A stretch of 64,000 nt of DNA from Ruegeria sp. HKCCSA071 (GTDB taxonomy: Bacteria > Pseudomonadota > Alphaproteobacteria > Rhodobacterales > Rhodobacteraceae), in the NCBI RefSeq assembly GCF_017872555.1, contig NZ_JAEDOX010000007.1, positions 86,533 through 150,532 on the forward strand, in the 5' to 3' direction. A model generated the notes under the pieces. That model was not told the origin of the DNA and did not search any database. It saw nothing but the letters and a program-made list of their open reading frames with translations. This document shows, piece by piece, positions 36,628 to 45,998 of this stretch; position 1 is the first letter of the stretch, and the number at the start of each line of letters is the position of its first letter. A program made the translations under genes and the position numbers.

Positions 36628-36843
36628 TCATTTCGAGGGATCACGCCGCAGGGCAGGGCAGAACACCGCCAACAGCGGCAGAAGACACAGACCAGCCAAA
36701 CCATAACGGATCGCAAGCATGGTCATTGGTTCCACAAAGGGCAACCCCAGCTTGGCAATACTGTAGCCACCCGCCCAGAACAACACGAACAGCACCGATG
36801 CACCCAACCAGAATATCGATACCGCGCGGGCCGAGGTCTTCAT
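36628..36843 (-). pseudogene. N-terminal fragment of an EamA/DMT-family transporter
   Basis: A 71-residue piece with two hydrophobic segments (residues about 9-30 and 38-62) and family-like F-W-A-G-G-Y-S-I-A-K-L-G and A-I-R-Y-G-L-A-G-L. A complete EamA protein has about 290 residues and ten TMs, so this is only the first two. Its ATG abuts the stop of the M20 peptidase gene (TAGATG). The frame ends by a stop just before the mtlK 3' end, suggesting that a rearrangement removed the rest. Confidence 0.65.
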
Positions 36844-38001
36844 CTACGCCAGCTTCGAAGATATACGCCGAAGCATATCAAGGCATTGGGCCATCTGGTC
36901 GACCGAGACGTATTCATCGGGTTTATGCGCTTGATCGATTGATCCGGGGCCGCAGACAACGACGCTCATCCCCAACTGCTGGAATATCCCGGCCTCGGTG
37001 CCGAAGGGTACAACGTCCGCTCGGTTTGCCCCTGTCAGTTCCATCACAAGGTCACGCGCCTCGTTCTCGTCCATCGGCTCCAGCCCGTCGACCTCACCGA
37101 TTATTTCGGTCTTGATACCGGCATCGGGGTGAACAGCCTGCATTGCCGGGATCAGGGATTGCGCGCAAAACCGGTGTAGTTCGTCTTTGACGTAATCCGC
37201 ATCCGCCTTGTGCACTGGTCGCATCTCCCAATCGACCCGCGCCTTACCGGGGATTACATTATGGGCCACCCCACCCACCAGCGAACCGGTGTTGATTGTT
37301 GTCCATGGCGGGTCGAACGGGCTGTTTGCCGGTGCTCTCCCTTGCAAATCAGCTTTCAGCGCAAGCAGTTTCGACACGTATTGCACTGCGTATTCGACTG
37401 CGTTTACACCGCGCTCGGGGGCCGAGCCATGGCCTTCGAACCCGGTAAAATGCGCTGTATATTCATAGCAGCCCTTATGGCCTTCGATGATGCGCATCGA
37501 GGTGGGTTCCCCGATGATGACCACAGCGGGTTTGATCGCTTTCTCCCGCAGGGTCTTGGCCAAAGCCTGCGCGCCAAAACAGCCGATTTCCTCGTCATAG
37601 GTAAAGGCGAAATGCACCGGGCGCTGAAGGTCCAGCTTTGCGTAATACGGGGCCATGATGACTGCCGCCGCGATAAACCCTTTCATATCGCAGGTGCCGC
37701 GACCAAACCACTTGCCGTCCCGCTCCTCCATCACGAACGGGTCCGAGGACCAGTCCTGATCGGCAACAGGCACTACATCGGAATGGCCTGAGAGAACGAT
37801 ACCACCGTCGCGCTTGGGGCCCAATGAAGCAAAAAGATTGGCTTTCGTACCGGTTTCGTCATGCCATATTTCCACCTCTGCACCGCAATCGCTCAACCGG
37901 TCCGCGAGGTGCTTGATCATGTCCAGGTTGCTGTCTGACGAAACCGTGGGGAAGCCGATCAGTTCGCCCAGCAGGGTCTTGGCGTCTTCGAGGGTGCTCA
38001 A
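36844..38001 (-). CDS. M20-family deacetylase (ArgE-like)
   Basis: A 385-residue two-domain metallopeptidase. Zinc-ligand motifs are S-G-H-S-D-V-V-P-V, G-R-G-T-C-D-M-K-G, the catalytic Glu pair in Y-D-E-E-I-G, and the lid-domain His in F-E-G-H-G-S-A-P. It would be annotated acetylornithine deacetylase, but it follows the ectoine hydrolase gene by only 3 nt. Removal of the acetyl group from N-acetyl-2,4-diaminobutyrate is a plausible role, since acetylornithine is a close homologue of that compound. No DoeB-type deacetylase is present. Chemistry is secure; the substrate is inferred. Confidence 0.8.
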   Translation of the reverse strand: MSTLEDAKTLLGELIGFPTVSSDSNLDMIKHLADRLSDCGAEVEIWHDETGTKANLFASLGPKRDGGIVLSGHSDVVPVADQDWSSDPFVMEERDGKWFGRGTCDMKGFIAAAVIMAPYYAKLDLQRPVHFAFTYDEEIGCFGAQALAKTLREKAIKPAVVIIGEPTSMRIIEGHKGCYEYTAHFTGFEGHGSAPERGVNAVEYAVQYVSKLLALKADLQGRAPANSPFDPPWTTINTGSLVGGVAHNVIPGKARVDWEMRPVHKADADYVKDELHRFCAQSLIPAMQAVHPDAGIKTEIIGEVDGLEPMDENEARDLVMELTGANRADVVPFGTEAGIFQQLGMSVVVCGPGSIDQAHKPDEYVSVDQMAQCLDMLRRISSKLA

Positions 38002-38004
38002 GGC

Positions 38005-39189
38005 TTAGTCTTTCACAAAGAGCTTTCGCTCGATATTGCATAGGGCTTCGGCTGGGGCGTTTTCGGTGATAAGAATGGTTTCCGTGGTCTCAAGGCCCCA
38101 GCTGTCCATCCACAGCGCAGGCATGAAATGGAAAACCATACCTGGTTGCAGAATGGTCTCGTCTTCGGCGCGGATCGACGCTGTCCGTTCGCCCCAATCT
38201 GGCGGATAGCTCAGGCCGATAGGATATCCCATGCGCCCCTCCCGTTCGAGTCCGTGACGGGCAAGAACCTTTAGAAAAGCGTTTGCAATGTCGCTGGTCC
38301 GATTGCCAGCCCGGGCAGCCTCTAGACCCGCCGCTATCCCTTCGATCTGCGCGCGTTCCGCGTCCCGCATTTCTGGCGGCGGAGTGCCAAGAAATACTGT
38401 GCGGCAAAGCGGAGCGTGATAGCGCCGATAGCAGCCGGACAGTTCGAAAAATGTTGCTTCACCCTTCTTCATCGGTGCGCCATTCCATGTCAGGTGCGCG
38501 GCAGTGGCATCCAGCCCCGAGGGTGTCAAAGGGACAATGGCCGGGTAATCCCCCCAATCATCCTCAACCCCGGTAATCCCGGCATGAAAGATATCTGCGA
38601 CAAGGTCGTTCTTGCGCACGCCCACTGCGGCGCGATCAATGGCCGTTTGGATTACTTTTTCCGAAATCCGGGCCGCCTTGCGAATAAAGACAATTTCTTC
38701 TTCCGACTTGATCAGGCGCTGCCAGTTAACCAGTGCCGTCGCATCCACCAGCGTTGCTTCTGGCAATTCCTTGCCCAAAACCTCGTGTGCCTTTGCGGAA
38801 TAGTAATAGTTCTCCATCTCAACGCCGATACGGGCCGCGTCCAGCCCAAGCGCGCGAATGTGGCCAGCCAGATCCTGCATGGGATGGCGTATGGTTGATT
38901 GAACGTAGTGGTCAACATAGCCGCGAATGTTGTCCTTGGACATCCAGCATGTGCGCAACCCACCCAATGCATCCATCTGGCGTCCCCACCAAATCGGCTC
39001 TCCTTCCATGCCGAGCAATACGCCCTGATGCACATAAAAGGACCAACCATCATAGCCAGTCAGCCAAGCCTGGTTCGACGGGTCGGTGACAAACAGCAGT
39101 TCTAACCCCGCTTTTTCCATAGCACTTCGGGTTTTGGCGATCCTGCGGTCATATTCCGCTTGGCTGAAAGGGGCGTGTTCAATCGGCAT
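38005..39189 (-). CDS. doeA: Ectoine hydrolase-like M24 family protein
   Basis: A 394-residue creatinase/pita-bread-fold protein. The metal-binding Asp pair of Xaa-Pro peptidases is absent: the corresponding strand reads F-F-E-L-S-G-C-Y-R-R-Y-H-A-P, with Glu249. This, with F-H-F-M-P-A-L-W-M-D near the C-terminus, fits the metal-independent DoeA/EutD ectoine hydrolases, which open ectoine to N-acetyl-2,4-diaminobutyrate. ATG 39189 is chosen because GAGG lies 7-8 nt upstream; in-frame upstream ATGs lack such a site. It is followed 3 nt later by the M20 deacetylase gene. No enuR or ueh uptake genes are in the window. Confidence 0.72.
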   Translation of the reverse strand: MPIEHAPFSQAEYDRRIAKTRSAMEKAGLELLFVTDPSNQAWLTGYDGWSFYVHQGVLLGMEGEPIWWGRQMDALGGLRTCWMSKDNIRGYVDHYVQSTIRHPMQDLAGHIRALGLDAARIGVEMENYYYSAKAHEVLGKELPEATLVDATALVNWQRLIKSEEEIVFIRKAARISEKVIQTAIDRAAVGVRKNDLVADIFHAGITGVEDDWGDYPAIVPLTPSGLDATAAHLTWNGAPMKKGEATFFELSGCYRRYHAPLCRTVFLGTPPPEMRDAERAQIEGIAAGLEAARAGNRTSDIANAFLKVLARHGLEREGRMGYPIGLSYPPDWGERTASIRAEDETILQPGMVFHFMPALWMDSWGLETTETILITENAPAEALCNIERKLFVKD

Positions 39190-39682
39190 GGCATCCTCGG
39201 CGGCTGGATATGACATGTACTTGAGCGCAATCTTACCAATTTGTACACAGATGAACTTGTGAGTGATACCTGAACCGCGACTCCTGTTAGAAGCCAATTG
39301 GTTGTTTGATGATACGATCACGCTGTGGGCACAGGGTATTCGCACTCGGCATCGAAAGACGCCGTAGAATAGAGCGTTGGAAGCACGCAAGGGTCCCAGT
39401 TCGGCGGACGGCGCGATTCCGAAAACCGCGCCAAAAACCATGAGCCCCCGAGGGTCGCGAAAAGCTCCTCGGACATCATCTGATCGCGGTTATCACGGGT
39501 CTCTCGGTTGCTTGTGCGGTTTTATGCTGCGCCAGAGCGAGGATCGGCATTTCTCCGCTGGATATGATTGCAATACGGCAACGGTGGCGCCTGATCTCGT
39601 GGGTGGCATGGTGCGTGGAGTAGGTGTCCTGAGGCACAGTGAAGGCTCGCCGCCAAACCCCAGATGTCCAAGGACTCAACCA
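39190..39682. other. Intergenic region upstream of doeA
   Basis: About 490 nt. It must contain the doeA promoter. On the plus strand, 39480-39610 reads as a hydrophobic stretch in one frame with no start codon, so it could be relic membrane-protein coding. I see no complete gene. Confidence 0.4.
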
Positions 39683-40057
39683 ATGTTACACACTGCGCCC
39701 ACCTGTCGAGAGGCGTCCCCTTGTTTCGATGCAAGTCGATCCAGCGCGCTCGACACCAACGGCATTCTCAATTCAACGGGTGCCGCGTCTCCTGTGGTGA
39801 ACGAGGCAGAGTGCCAGAACTTGCGCAACTCCATCGGTCAAGGGAAAGCGCGCAATCTTTGGGGAATGGTTGCGTGGGGTTTGTTGGTGATTGTCCAAAT
39901 CGCTGCGTACGCCGCCATGTTTTACGGAGTGTTGGTTATGCAAATCTCGCTGCTTCCCTACGTATTTCTGGTCGCACTGACCGTGTTACTTTGGCTGGGT
40001 TACGATTGCATTCGCGATATGCGCAAGGATACTTCATCAGCTACCAGTCAGAGATAG
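39683..40057 (+). CDS. Hypothetical two-TM membrane protein (uncertain)
   Basis: A possible 124-residue protein. Two hydrophobic stretches in the second half (about residues 62-84 and 90-108) are followed by a charged tail D-C-I-R-D-M-R-K-D. The first half is polar and low in family signal. No clear ribosome-binding site precedes ATG 39683, and a later start is possible. I do not recognise the family. The TM part looks like real coding sequence; the N-terminal extent does not convince me. Confidence 0.35.
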   Translation: MLHTAPTCREASPCFDASRSSALDTNGILNSTGAASPVVNEAECQNLRNSIGQGKARNLWGMVAWGLLVIVQIAAYAAMFYGVLVMQISLLPYVFLVALTVLLWLGYDCIRDMRKDTSSATSQR

Positions 40058-40361
40058 ATATCCATTCTTACCTGAATGACTTAGGGTCAACGACAGTCGA
40101 TACCTGTGGCCATACTGCCGGACCTTGTGGAATGTAAGTGTCGCCCTTCGCGATTTTCCTGGGGCAGGGCGCTTTCGATTTCAAGACACTTCCTGGCAAC
40201 GGGCATCTTTCACGAAAGTCAGTGACAGAGCCGGTTGACAACAGGTTTTGTATTTTGGATACATTTGTCAGGGATATCGCAACGACCCGTATTGTCACTG
40301 AACGCTCTGACGACAAAGAGCCCTGCGATTGTCTTGCAAAGTCCATTTCTGGGAGAAAATC
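40058..40361. other. Leader region upstream of the peptide importer
   Basis: About 300 nt without a gene, probably carrying the promoter of the dppA operon. A hairpin-like CGCCCT/AGGGCG pair lies near 40142-40171. GGGAG precedes the dppA start. Confidence 0.45.
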
Positions 40362-41945
40362 ATGAAACTCAATCTTCTGGCCGCAACCACGGCAATCGCC
40401 CTGTCGGGTGCCGTGGCACAGGCAAATACCCTTGTGTATTGTTCCGAAGGTTCACCCGAGGGGTTTGACCCTGCTCTGTTTACCGCAGGAACAACCTTTG
40501 ATGCCTCATCGCATCCTATTTATAACCGGTTGCTGGAATTCGAAACCGGTACGACCAATGTGATCCCCGGCTTGGCTGAAAGTGTCGAGGCCAGTGATGA
40601 TGGCCTGGAATACACGTTCAAGCTGCGCCAGGGTGTCAAATTCCATTCGAATGACGAATTCACCCCGACCCGCGACTTCAATGCCGATGACGTAATCTTC
40701 TCGTTCATGCGCCAAAAGGACGAGAACCACCCCTATAACCAAGTGTCTGGCGGCACGTGGGAATACTTCCAGGGCATGGGGATGCCGGATCTGGTCTCTT
40801 CTATCGAAAAGATTGATGACTACACGGTGAAATTCACCCTGTCCAAGCCAGAGGCGCCCTTTGTTGCGAATATGGCGATGGACTTTGCATCGATCATGTC
40901 AGCCGAATATGGCGACGCTATGCTGGCTGCCGGCACGCCTGAAAAACTGAATACCGCGCCCATCGGGACCGGGCCTTTCTCGTTCGTGGCCTACCAGAAA
41001 GACGCGGTGATCCGCTATGCGGCTAATGGCGATTATTGGAAAGAACCGGCGCAGGTCGAAAACCTGATCTTTGCCATTACGCCGGACGCGTCTGTTCGCT
41101 TTCAGAAGCTGAAAGCTGGCGAGTGCCATGTGATGCCTTACCCGAACCCGGCTGACATTCAGGCGATGAAGGATGATGCAGACATCAACATGATGGAGCA
41201 GGAAGGGCTGAACGTCGGGTATCTGGCTTACAACACCACGATGGCGCCGTTCGACAACCCCAAGGTTCGCAAAGCGCTGAACATGGCGATCGACAAGCAG
41301 GCGATCATCGACGTGGTTTTCCAGGGTTCAGGCCAGGCTGCCAAGAACCCGATCCCGCCAACCATGTGGAGCTATAACGACGCTATCGTGGACGATCCAT
41401 ACGATCCCGAAGCGGCCAAGGCTATGCTTGATGCCGAAGGTGTCACAGACCTGTCGATGAAGATCTGGGCGATGCCGGTTCAGCGCCCCTACAACCCCAA
41501 TGCCCGCCGCATGGCCGAGCTGATCCAGGCTGATTTTGCCAAGGTTGGTGTGGGCGTCGAAATTGTCTCGTACGAATGGGGCGAATACCTGTCACGCTCG
41601 AAAGAACTGAACCGCGATGGTGCTGTTTTGCTGGGCTGGACCGGTGATAACGGCGATCCGGACAACTTCCTGGCCGTTCTGCTGGGCTGCGACGGTGTCG
41701 AGGCATCAAACCGTGCGCAATGGTGCCACCAGCCGTTCGAGGATCTGATCCTGAAAGCCAAGCAAAGCACCGATCAGGCAGAGCGGACCAAGCTGTATGA
41801 AGAAGCGCAGGTCGTGTTCAAAGAGCAGGCCCCATGGGCAACCATTGCTCACTCGGTTGTATTCATGCCGATGAGCAACAAGGTGCAAGGCTACAAAGTG
41901 CACCCGCTGGGCGGCCACATCTTCTATGGTGTGAGCGTCGAGTAA
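40362..41945 (+). CDS. dppA: Peptide ABC transporter substrate-binding protein
   Basis: A 527-residue periplasmic binding protein of the DppA/OppA class. The signal peptide ends near residue 21 (V-A-Q-A), then T-L-V-Y-C-S-E-G-S-P-E-G-F-D-P, typical of dipeptide binders. Cluster motifs Y-N-R-L-L-E-F and V-K-F-H-S-N follow. ATG 40362 is preceded by GGGAG; an upstream in-frame start would break the signal peptide. It is followed by a strong hairpin and then by a peptidase gene and dppBCDF. The ligand may be a dipeptide. Confidence 0.88.
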   Translation: MKLNLLAATTAIALSGAVAQANTLVYCSEGSPEGFDPALFTAGTTFDASSHPIYNRLLEFETGTTNVIPGLAESVEASDDGLEYTFKLRQGVKFHSNDEFTPTRDFNADDVIFSFMRQKDENHPYNQVSGGTWEYFQGMGMPDLVSSIEKIDDYTVKFTLSKPEAPFVANMAMDFASIMSAEYGDAMLAAGTPEKLNTAPIGTGPFSFVAYQKDAVIRYAANGDYWKEPAQVENLIFAITPDASVRFQKLKAGECHVMPYPNPADIQAMKDDADINMMEQEGLNVGYLAYNTTMAPFDNPKVRKALNMAIDKQAIIDVVFQGSGQAAKNPIPPTMWSYNDAIVDDPYDPEAAKAMLDAEGVTDLSMKIWAMPVQRPYNPNARRMAELIQADFAKVGVGVEIVSYEWGEYLSRSKELNRDGAVLLGWTGDNGDPDNFLAVLLGCDGVEASNRAQWCHQPFEDLILKAKQSTDQAERTKLYEEAQVVFKEQAPWATIAHSVVFMPMSNKVQGYKVHPLGGHIFYGVSVE

Positions 41946-41960
41946 GCCACCACTCACTCA

Positions 41961-41996
41961 CCGGAGCTGCCTGTTTGGCGGCTCCGGCTTTTTATT
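41961..41996 (+). terminator. Intrinsic terminator/attenuator after dppA
   Basis: An 11-bp stem (41961-41971 with 41977-41987, one G-U), TGTTT loop, then CTTTTTATT. This is a textbook intrinsic terminator, yet the operon continues; partial readthrough would give excess DppA. Confidence 0.8.
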
Positions 41997-42012
41997 GAGG
42001 AGGTCGGCCTGA

Positions 42013-43107
42013 ATGCCGGATCTGTCCGAATATCGTCAACTGGCACGGGACATGTCGGTCGACGCTGTAGCTCTTGTACCTGGCCCGAATTTCACACGCG
42101 CTTTGGGAAAAGCTTTCATGAGCCACGAACGGCCCTTCGTGGTCGTTGTCCCGGCTGAGGGACAGGCCGCGGCGATTGTGCCCAATCTGGAACTGGCCTC
42201 ATGGGGTCTTGTCGGGTTCGAGGGCGCTGTTTTCGATTGGCGCGATCAGACCGGTTATGACGATGCGTTTACCGCATTGGCCGCGCATATCCCGATCCGC
42301 TCGCTGGCGGTGGAAGGTCAGGTGATGCGGGTTTTTGTCTCTGCCGCATTTACCCTTGCTTTGCCGGACTTGAGGATCGTCGACGGTGAACGCGAAATCT
42401 CGGGCCTGCGCAGCATCAAGACCGATGAAGACATTGCTGCGTTGCAGGCGGCCATCGATATCTCGGAACGCGCGTTGGTGCGTGTGATTGCAGATGTGCG
42501 TGTCGGCCAGACCGAAAAACAGGTCGAACAGGCCTTGATACAGGCGCTTTTTGCAGAAGGGGCCGAGTCTCTGGCGTTTTCGCCCATCGTGGCGGCTGGC
42601 GACAACTCGGCACGGCCGCATGGGAAAGCGCGCAACGACTACCAGATCAGGACAGGCGACGCTTTACTGTTCGATTTCGGTGCCCGCAAAGATGGTTTCG
42701 CCGCCGACATCACGCGAACCTTCTTTGTTCAGGACGTGTCGGACGAGGGCAGGGAAGTCTATGATACTGTTCTGCGCGCCAACAAAATCGGGTTCGAAGC
42801 CTGCCGCCCGGGTGTTACGGCCCATGACATCGACGATGCGGTCACAAGCGTGCTCGAAGCCTCGCCATTTGCGGATCGTATTCGCACCAAAACAGGTCAC
42901 GGGCTGGGCCGGGATGTGCACGAGGCACCATATATCATGCGTGGGAATCATCAGAAAATCCTGCCGGGTATGGTCTGGACCAATGAACCAGGTCTGTATG
43001 CGCTCGACAGTTTTGGCGTTCGCATCGAAGATGACGTGCTTGTCACTGCGGATGGTTGCCGGTCGCTGACCCATTTTCCCAAAGAGCTTACAATCATAGG
43101 TCGCTGA
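42013..43107 (+). CDS. M24-family Xaa-Pro aminopeptidase-like metallopeptidase
   Basis: A 364-residue creatinase-fold peptidase with the complete metal set: Asp in L-L-F-D-F-G-A-R, Asp in F-A-A-D-I-T-R-T, His in G-H-G-L-G-R-D-V-H-E-A-P, Glu in W-T-N-E-P-G-L-Y, and Glu in V-R-I-E-D-D. It would cut N-terminal X-Pro bonds of imported peptides. It lies between dppA and dppB and its stop overlaps the dppB start (TGATG), so it is part of the transporter operon. This contrasts with the doeA product, which lacks these ligands. Confidence 0.88.
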   Translation: MPDLSEYRQLARDMSVDAVALVPGPNFTRALGKAFMSHERPFVVVVPAEGQAAAIVPNLELASWGLVGFEGAVFDWRDQTGYDDAFTALAAHIPIRSLAVEGQVMRVFVSAAFTLALPDLRIVDGEREISGLRSIKTDEDIAALQAAIDISERALVRVIADVRVGQTEKQVEQALIQALFAEGAESLAFSPIVAAGDNSARPHGKARNDYQIRTGDALLFDFGARKDGFAADITRTFFVQDVSDEGREVYDTVLRANKIGFEACRPGVTAHDIDDAVTSVLEASPFADRIRTKTGHGLGRDVHEAPYIMRGNHQKILPGMVWTNEPGLYALDSFGVRIEDDVLVTADGCRSLTHFPKELTIIGR

Positions 43108-44114
43108 TGTTTGGTTACTTACTCACCCGCATTGGCCTGTTCGTCCCGACCTTTCTGGGCGTGACGTTGATCTCATTCATGTTCATCCGGGTGCTACCGG
43201 GTGATCCGATCATCGTCATGGCTGGCGAGCGCGGTATGACTGAAGAACGCTATCAGGAAATGGTAGAAAAGTTGGGTTTCGACAAACCGGTGTTGCAGCA
43301 ATACTGGGAATACCTTGCCGGGGTTTTGCAGGGCGATCTTGGCGAAAGCTTTGTCACCAAAAAACCGGTCTGGGAGGAGTTCTTTTCGCTGTTCCCCGCG
43401 ACAATGGAACTTTCGCTCTGCGCCATGATATTCGCCATCGCATTGGGTCTGCCTGCCGGGGTGATTGCGGCGGTGAATCGGGGGAAGTTTTTTGACAGGG
43501 CGCTGATGTCTTCGGCATTGGTCGGATATTCGATGCCGATCTTCTGGTGGGCGCTGCTGCTGATCATCGTGTTCTCGGGCAATCTTGGCTGGACGCCGGT
43601 CTCGGGCCGGATCGACCTGCTTTATTACTTTCCAAATGTCACTGGCTTTATGCTGATCGACAGTCTTTTGTCCGGGCAGGAAGGCGCATTCGCGTCGGCT
43701 GTTCGTCATCTGATCCTACCGACAATTGTGCTGGGAACCGTTCCGCTGGCCGTGATTGCGCGACAGACCCGGTCGGCGATGCTGGAGGTTCTGGGTGAGG
43801 ATTATATCCGCACTGCGCGTGCCAAAGGGCTGTCGCCCACGCGTATCAACGGGCTGCATGCGCTACGTAACGCGCTGATCCCTGTTGTCACGGTTATTGG
43901 ATTGTCGGTCGGTTCATTGTTGGCGGGGGCAATTCTTACCGAAACCATCTTCAGCTGGCCGGGCATCGGCAAGTGGATGGTCGACAGTATTTTCCGCAGG
44001 GATTACCCGGTGGTGCAAGGGGGTTTGCTGATGATCGCGGTGATCGTGATGCTGGTGAACCTGCTGGTCGATGTCCTGTACGGCATCATCAACCCAAAAA
44101 TCCGGAGACGATGA
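43107..44114 (+). CDS. dppB: Peptide ABC transporter permease
   Basis: A 335-residue DppB-type permease. The first TM (residues about 9-31) is followed by L-P-G-D-P and a periplasmic loop. Five more TMs carry the coupling loop around Y-I-R-T-A-R-A-K-G-L-S-P near residue 233. The start ATG shares a base with the M24 peptidase stop; GAGG-like context is weak, as usual for coupled genes. It pairs with DppC. Confidence 0.9.
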   Translation: MFGYLLTRIGLFVPTFLGVTLISFMFIRVLPGDPIIVMAGERGMTEERYQEMVEKLGFDKPVLQQYWEYLAGVLQGDLGESFVTKKPVWEEFFSLFPATMELSLCAMIFAIALGLPAGVIAAVNRGKFFDRALMSSALVGYSMPIFWWALLLIIVFSGNLGWTPVSGRIDLLYYFPNVTGFMLIDSLLSGQEGAFASAVRHLILPTIVLGTVPLAVIARQTRSAMLEVLGEDYIRTARAKGLSPTRINGLHALRNALIPVVTVIGLSVGSLLAGAILTETIFSWPGIGKWMVDSIFRRDYPVVQGGLLMIAVIVMLVNLLVDVLYGIINPKIRRR

Positions 44115-45016
44115 TGACCGAGCTTTCGTCGACCCAGCCCGTAACTGAAAATCGTCCCAGCGCACTGCGAGAGTTCTGGTATTACTTCAGCGAAAACCGC
44201 GGTGCCGTGATTGGGTTGTGGGTCTTTGCAGGTTTTGTGTTCTGTGCGGCCTTTGCCCCTTTGCTGGCCCCCTACGATCCGACCGAACAATTCCGGGACC
44301 ATATCCTGCAACCCCCTGCCTGGCAGGAAGGCGGAAGCTGGGCCTTTCCGTTGGGTACCGATCCTTTGGGCAGGGATATGCTGTCGCGGCTGATCATGGG
44401 GTCACGCTATTCCTTCTTTGTGGGGATCGTTGTGGTCTGTGTTGCCGTAACGGGTGGCGTAATGGTCGGCCTTCTGTCGGGTTTTGCGCCCAAATGGGTT
44501 GATACATTGATCATGCGGGTGATGGACATCGTCCTGGCTTTCCCGTCTTTGCTGCTTGCCCTTGTTCTGGTCGCCATTCTGGGCCCATCACTGACCAACG
44601 CGATGATCGCCATCGCCATCGTGTTTCAGCCGCATTACGTGCGCCTGACCCGAGCGTCGGTTCTGGCGGAACGGCAGAAAGACTATGTAACCTCGGCCCG
44701 TGTGGCTGGTGCGGGCAAGTCACGCCTGATGTTCATCACGGTGTTGCCCAATTGCCTGGCGCCAATCATCGTTCAGGCGGCCCTGTCTTTTTCCACTGCC
44801 ATTCTGGACGCGGCGGCCCTTGGGTTTCTGGGCATGGGCGCGCAGCCCCCCACGCCGGAATGGGGCACCATGCTGGCTGAAGCGCGCGAGTTCATCCTGC
44901 GCGCATGGTGGGTTGTCACCTTCCCCGGTCTCGCAATTCTGGTCACCGTGCTTGCCATCAACCTGATGGGCGACGGGTTGCGCGATGCGCTGGACCCGAA
45001 ACTGAAACGGAGCTGA
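44111..45016 (+). CDS. dppC: Peptide ABC transporter permease
   Basis: A 301-residue DppC-type permease. It has the N-terminal OppC domain with F-A-P-L-L-A-P-Y-D-P-T, then G-T-D-P-L-G-R-D-M-L-S-R-L, and the loop Y-V-T-S-A-R-V-A-G-A-G. Six TMs are visible. ATGATG at 44111 overlaps the dppB stop by 4 nt. It is the second membrane subunit of the importer. Confidence 0.9.
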   Translation: MMTELSSTQPVTENRPSALREFWYYFSENRGAVIGLWVFAGFVFCAAFAPLLAPYDPTEQFRDHILQPPAWQEGGSWAFPLGTDPLGRDMLSRLIMGSRYSFFVGIVVVCVAVTGGVMVGLLSGFAPKWVDTLIMRVMDIVLAFPSLLLALVLVAILGPSLTNAMIAIAIVFQPHYVRLTRASVLAERQKDYVTSARVAGAGKSRLMFITVLPNCLAPIIVQAALSFSTAILDAAALGFLGMGAQPPTPEWGTMLAEAREFILRAWWVVTFPGLAILVTVLAINLMGDGLRDALDPKLKRS

Positions 45017-45020
45017 TCGC

Positions 45021-45998
45021 ATGAGCCTTTTGCAGATCCGTAACCTGACTGTCGAATTCGCCACATCTTCGGGCAGTTTCCGCGCCGTGGACGGTGTCGA
45101 TCTGTCGGTCGACAAAGGCGAATTGCTGGCCATCGTTGGCGAAAGCGGTTCGGGCAAGTCTGTGTCGATGCTGGCACTGATGGGCTTGCTGCCCTGGACC
45201 GCCACGATCACCGCCGATGAGATGAGCTTTGAAGGCCGTGACCTGTCCGGTATCTCGGCCCGTGAACGGCGCAAGATCATAGGCAAGGACATGGCGATGA
45301 TCTTTCAGGAGCCGATGTCTTCGCTGAACCCCTGTTTTACTGTCGGGTTCCAGATCAAAGAGGCATTGCGCATCCACCTTGGCCTGAACCGAAAAGAGCG
45401 TCACGAGCGTGCGGTCGAATTGTTCGATCAGGTTGGCATTCCCGCGCCTGAAAGCCGCCTGAATACCTTTCCGCATCAGATGTCAGGGGGCATGAACCAA
45501 CGGGTTGTGATCGCGATGGCCATTGCCTGCAAGCCCAAGCTGCTGATCGCGGATGAACCGACCACGGCACTGGACGTGACCATTCAGGCGCAGATTCTGG
45601 ATCTGCTGATCCGGTTGCGTGATGAGCATGACATGGGCCTTGTTCTGATCACCCATGACATGGGTGTTGTTGCGGAAACCGCCGAGCGGGTTCAGGTGCA
45701 ATATGCCGGGCAAAAGGTTGAAGAACAGCCTGTCAGGGATTTGTTCCGAACTCCCCGTCATCCCTATACCACGGCTCTGCTCAGTGCTTTGCCGGAACGG
45801 GCGACGTCCAAGATTCTGCCGACGATACCAGGTGTTGTTCCGGGGCAATTCGACCGGCCAAAAGGATGCCTTTTCAGCCCACGGTGCCGCTTTGCCGACG
45901 CGACCTGCGCCCAGACCCCGCCGACCCCTCATGCCGAGGGATTTGGCAAGGCGCGCTGTCACCATGTTGAAAAGATTGCCGCCGGAGAGCTGGTATGA
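45021..45998 (+). CDS. dppD: Peptide ABC transporter ATPase
   Basis: A 325-residue ATPase. Walker A is G-E-S-G-S-G-K-S, the Q-loop is [10 protein letters not shown], the signature region is M-S-G-G-M-N-Q-R, and Walker B is [14 protein letters not shown]-terminal OppD domain with cysteines ([10 protein letters not shown] and C-A-Q-T) can hold an iron-sulfur cluster in relatives. It overlaps dppF by 4 nt. Confidence 0.9.
   Translation: MSLLQIRNLTVEFATSSGSFRAVDGVDLSVDKGELLAIVGESGSGKSVSMLALMGLLPWTATITADEMSFEGRDLSGISARERRKIIGKDMAMIFQEPMSSLNPCFTVGFQIKEALRIHLGLNRKERHERAVELFDQVGIPAPESRLNTFPHQMSGGMNQRVVIAMAIACKPKLLIADEPTTALDVTIQAQILDLLIRLRDEHDMGLVLITHDMGVVAETAERVQVQYAGQKVEEQPVRDLFRTPRHPYTTALLSALPERATSKILPTIPGVVPGQFDRPKGCLFSPRCRFADATCAQTPPTPHAEGFGKARCHHVEKIAAGELV

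Noticed and set aside
36844..38001. Arginine biosynthesis role for the ArgE-like gene
   Set aside because: No other arg genes adjoin; coupling to the ectoine hydrolase-like gene favours a catabolic deacetylase.
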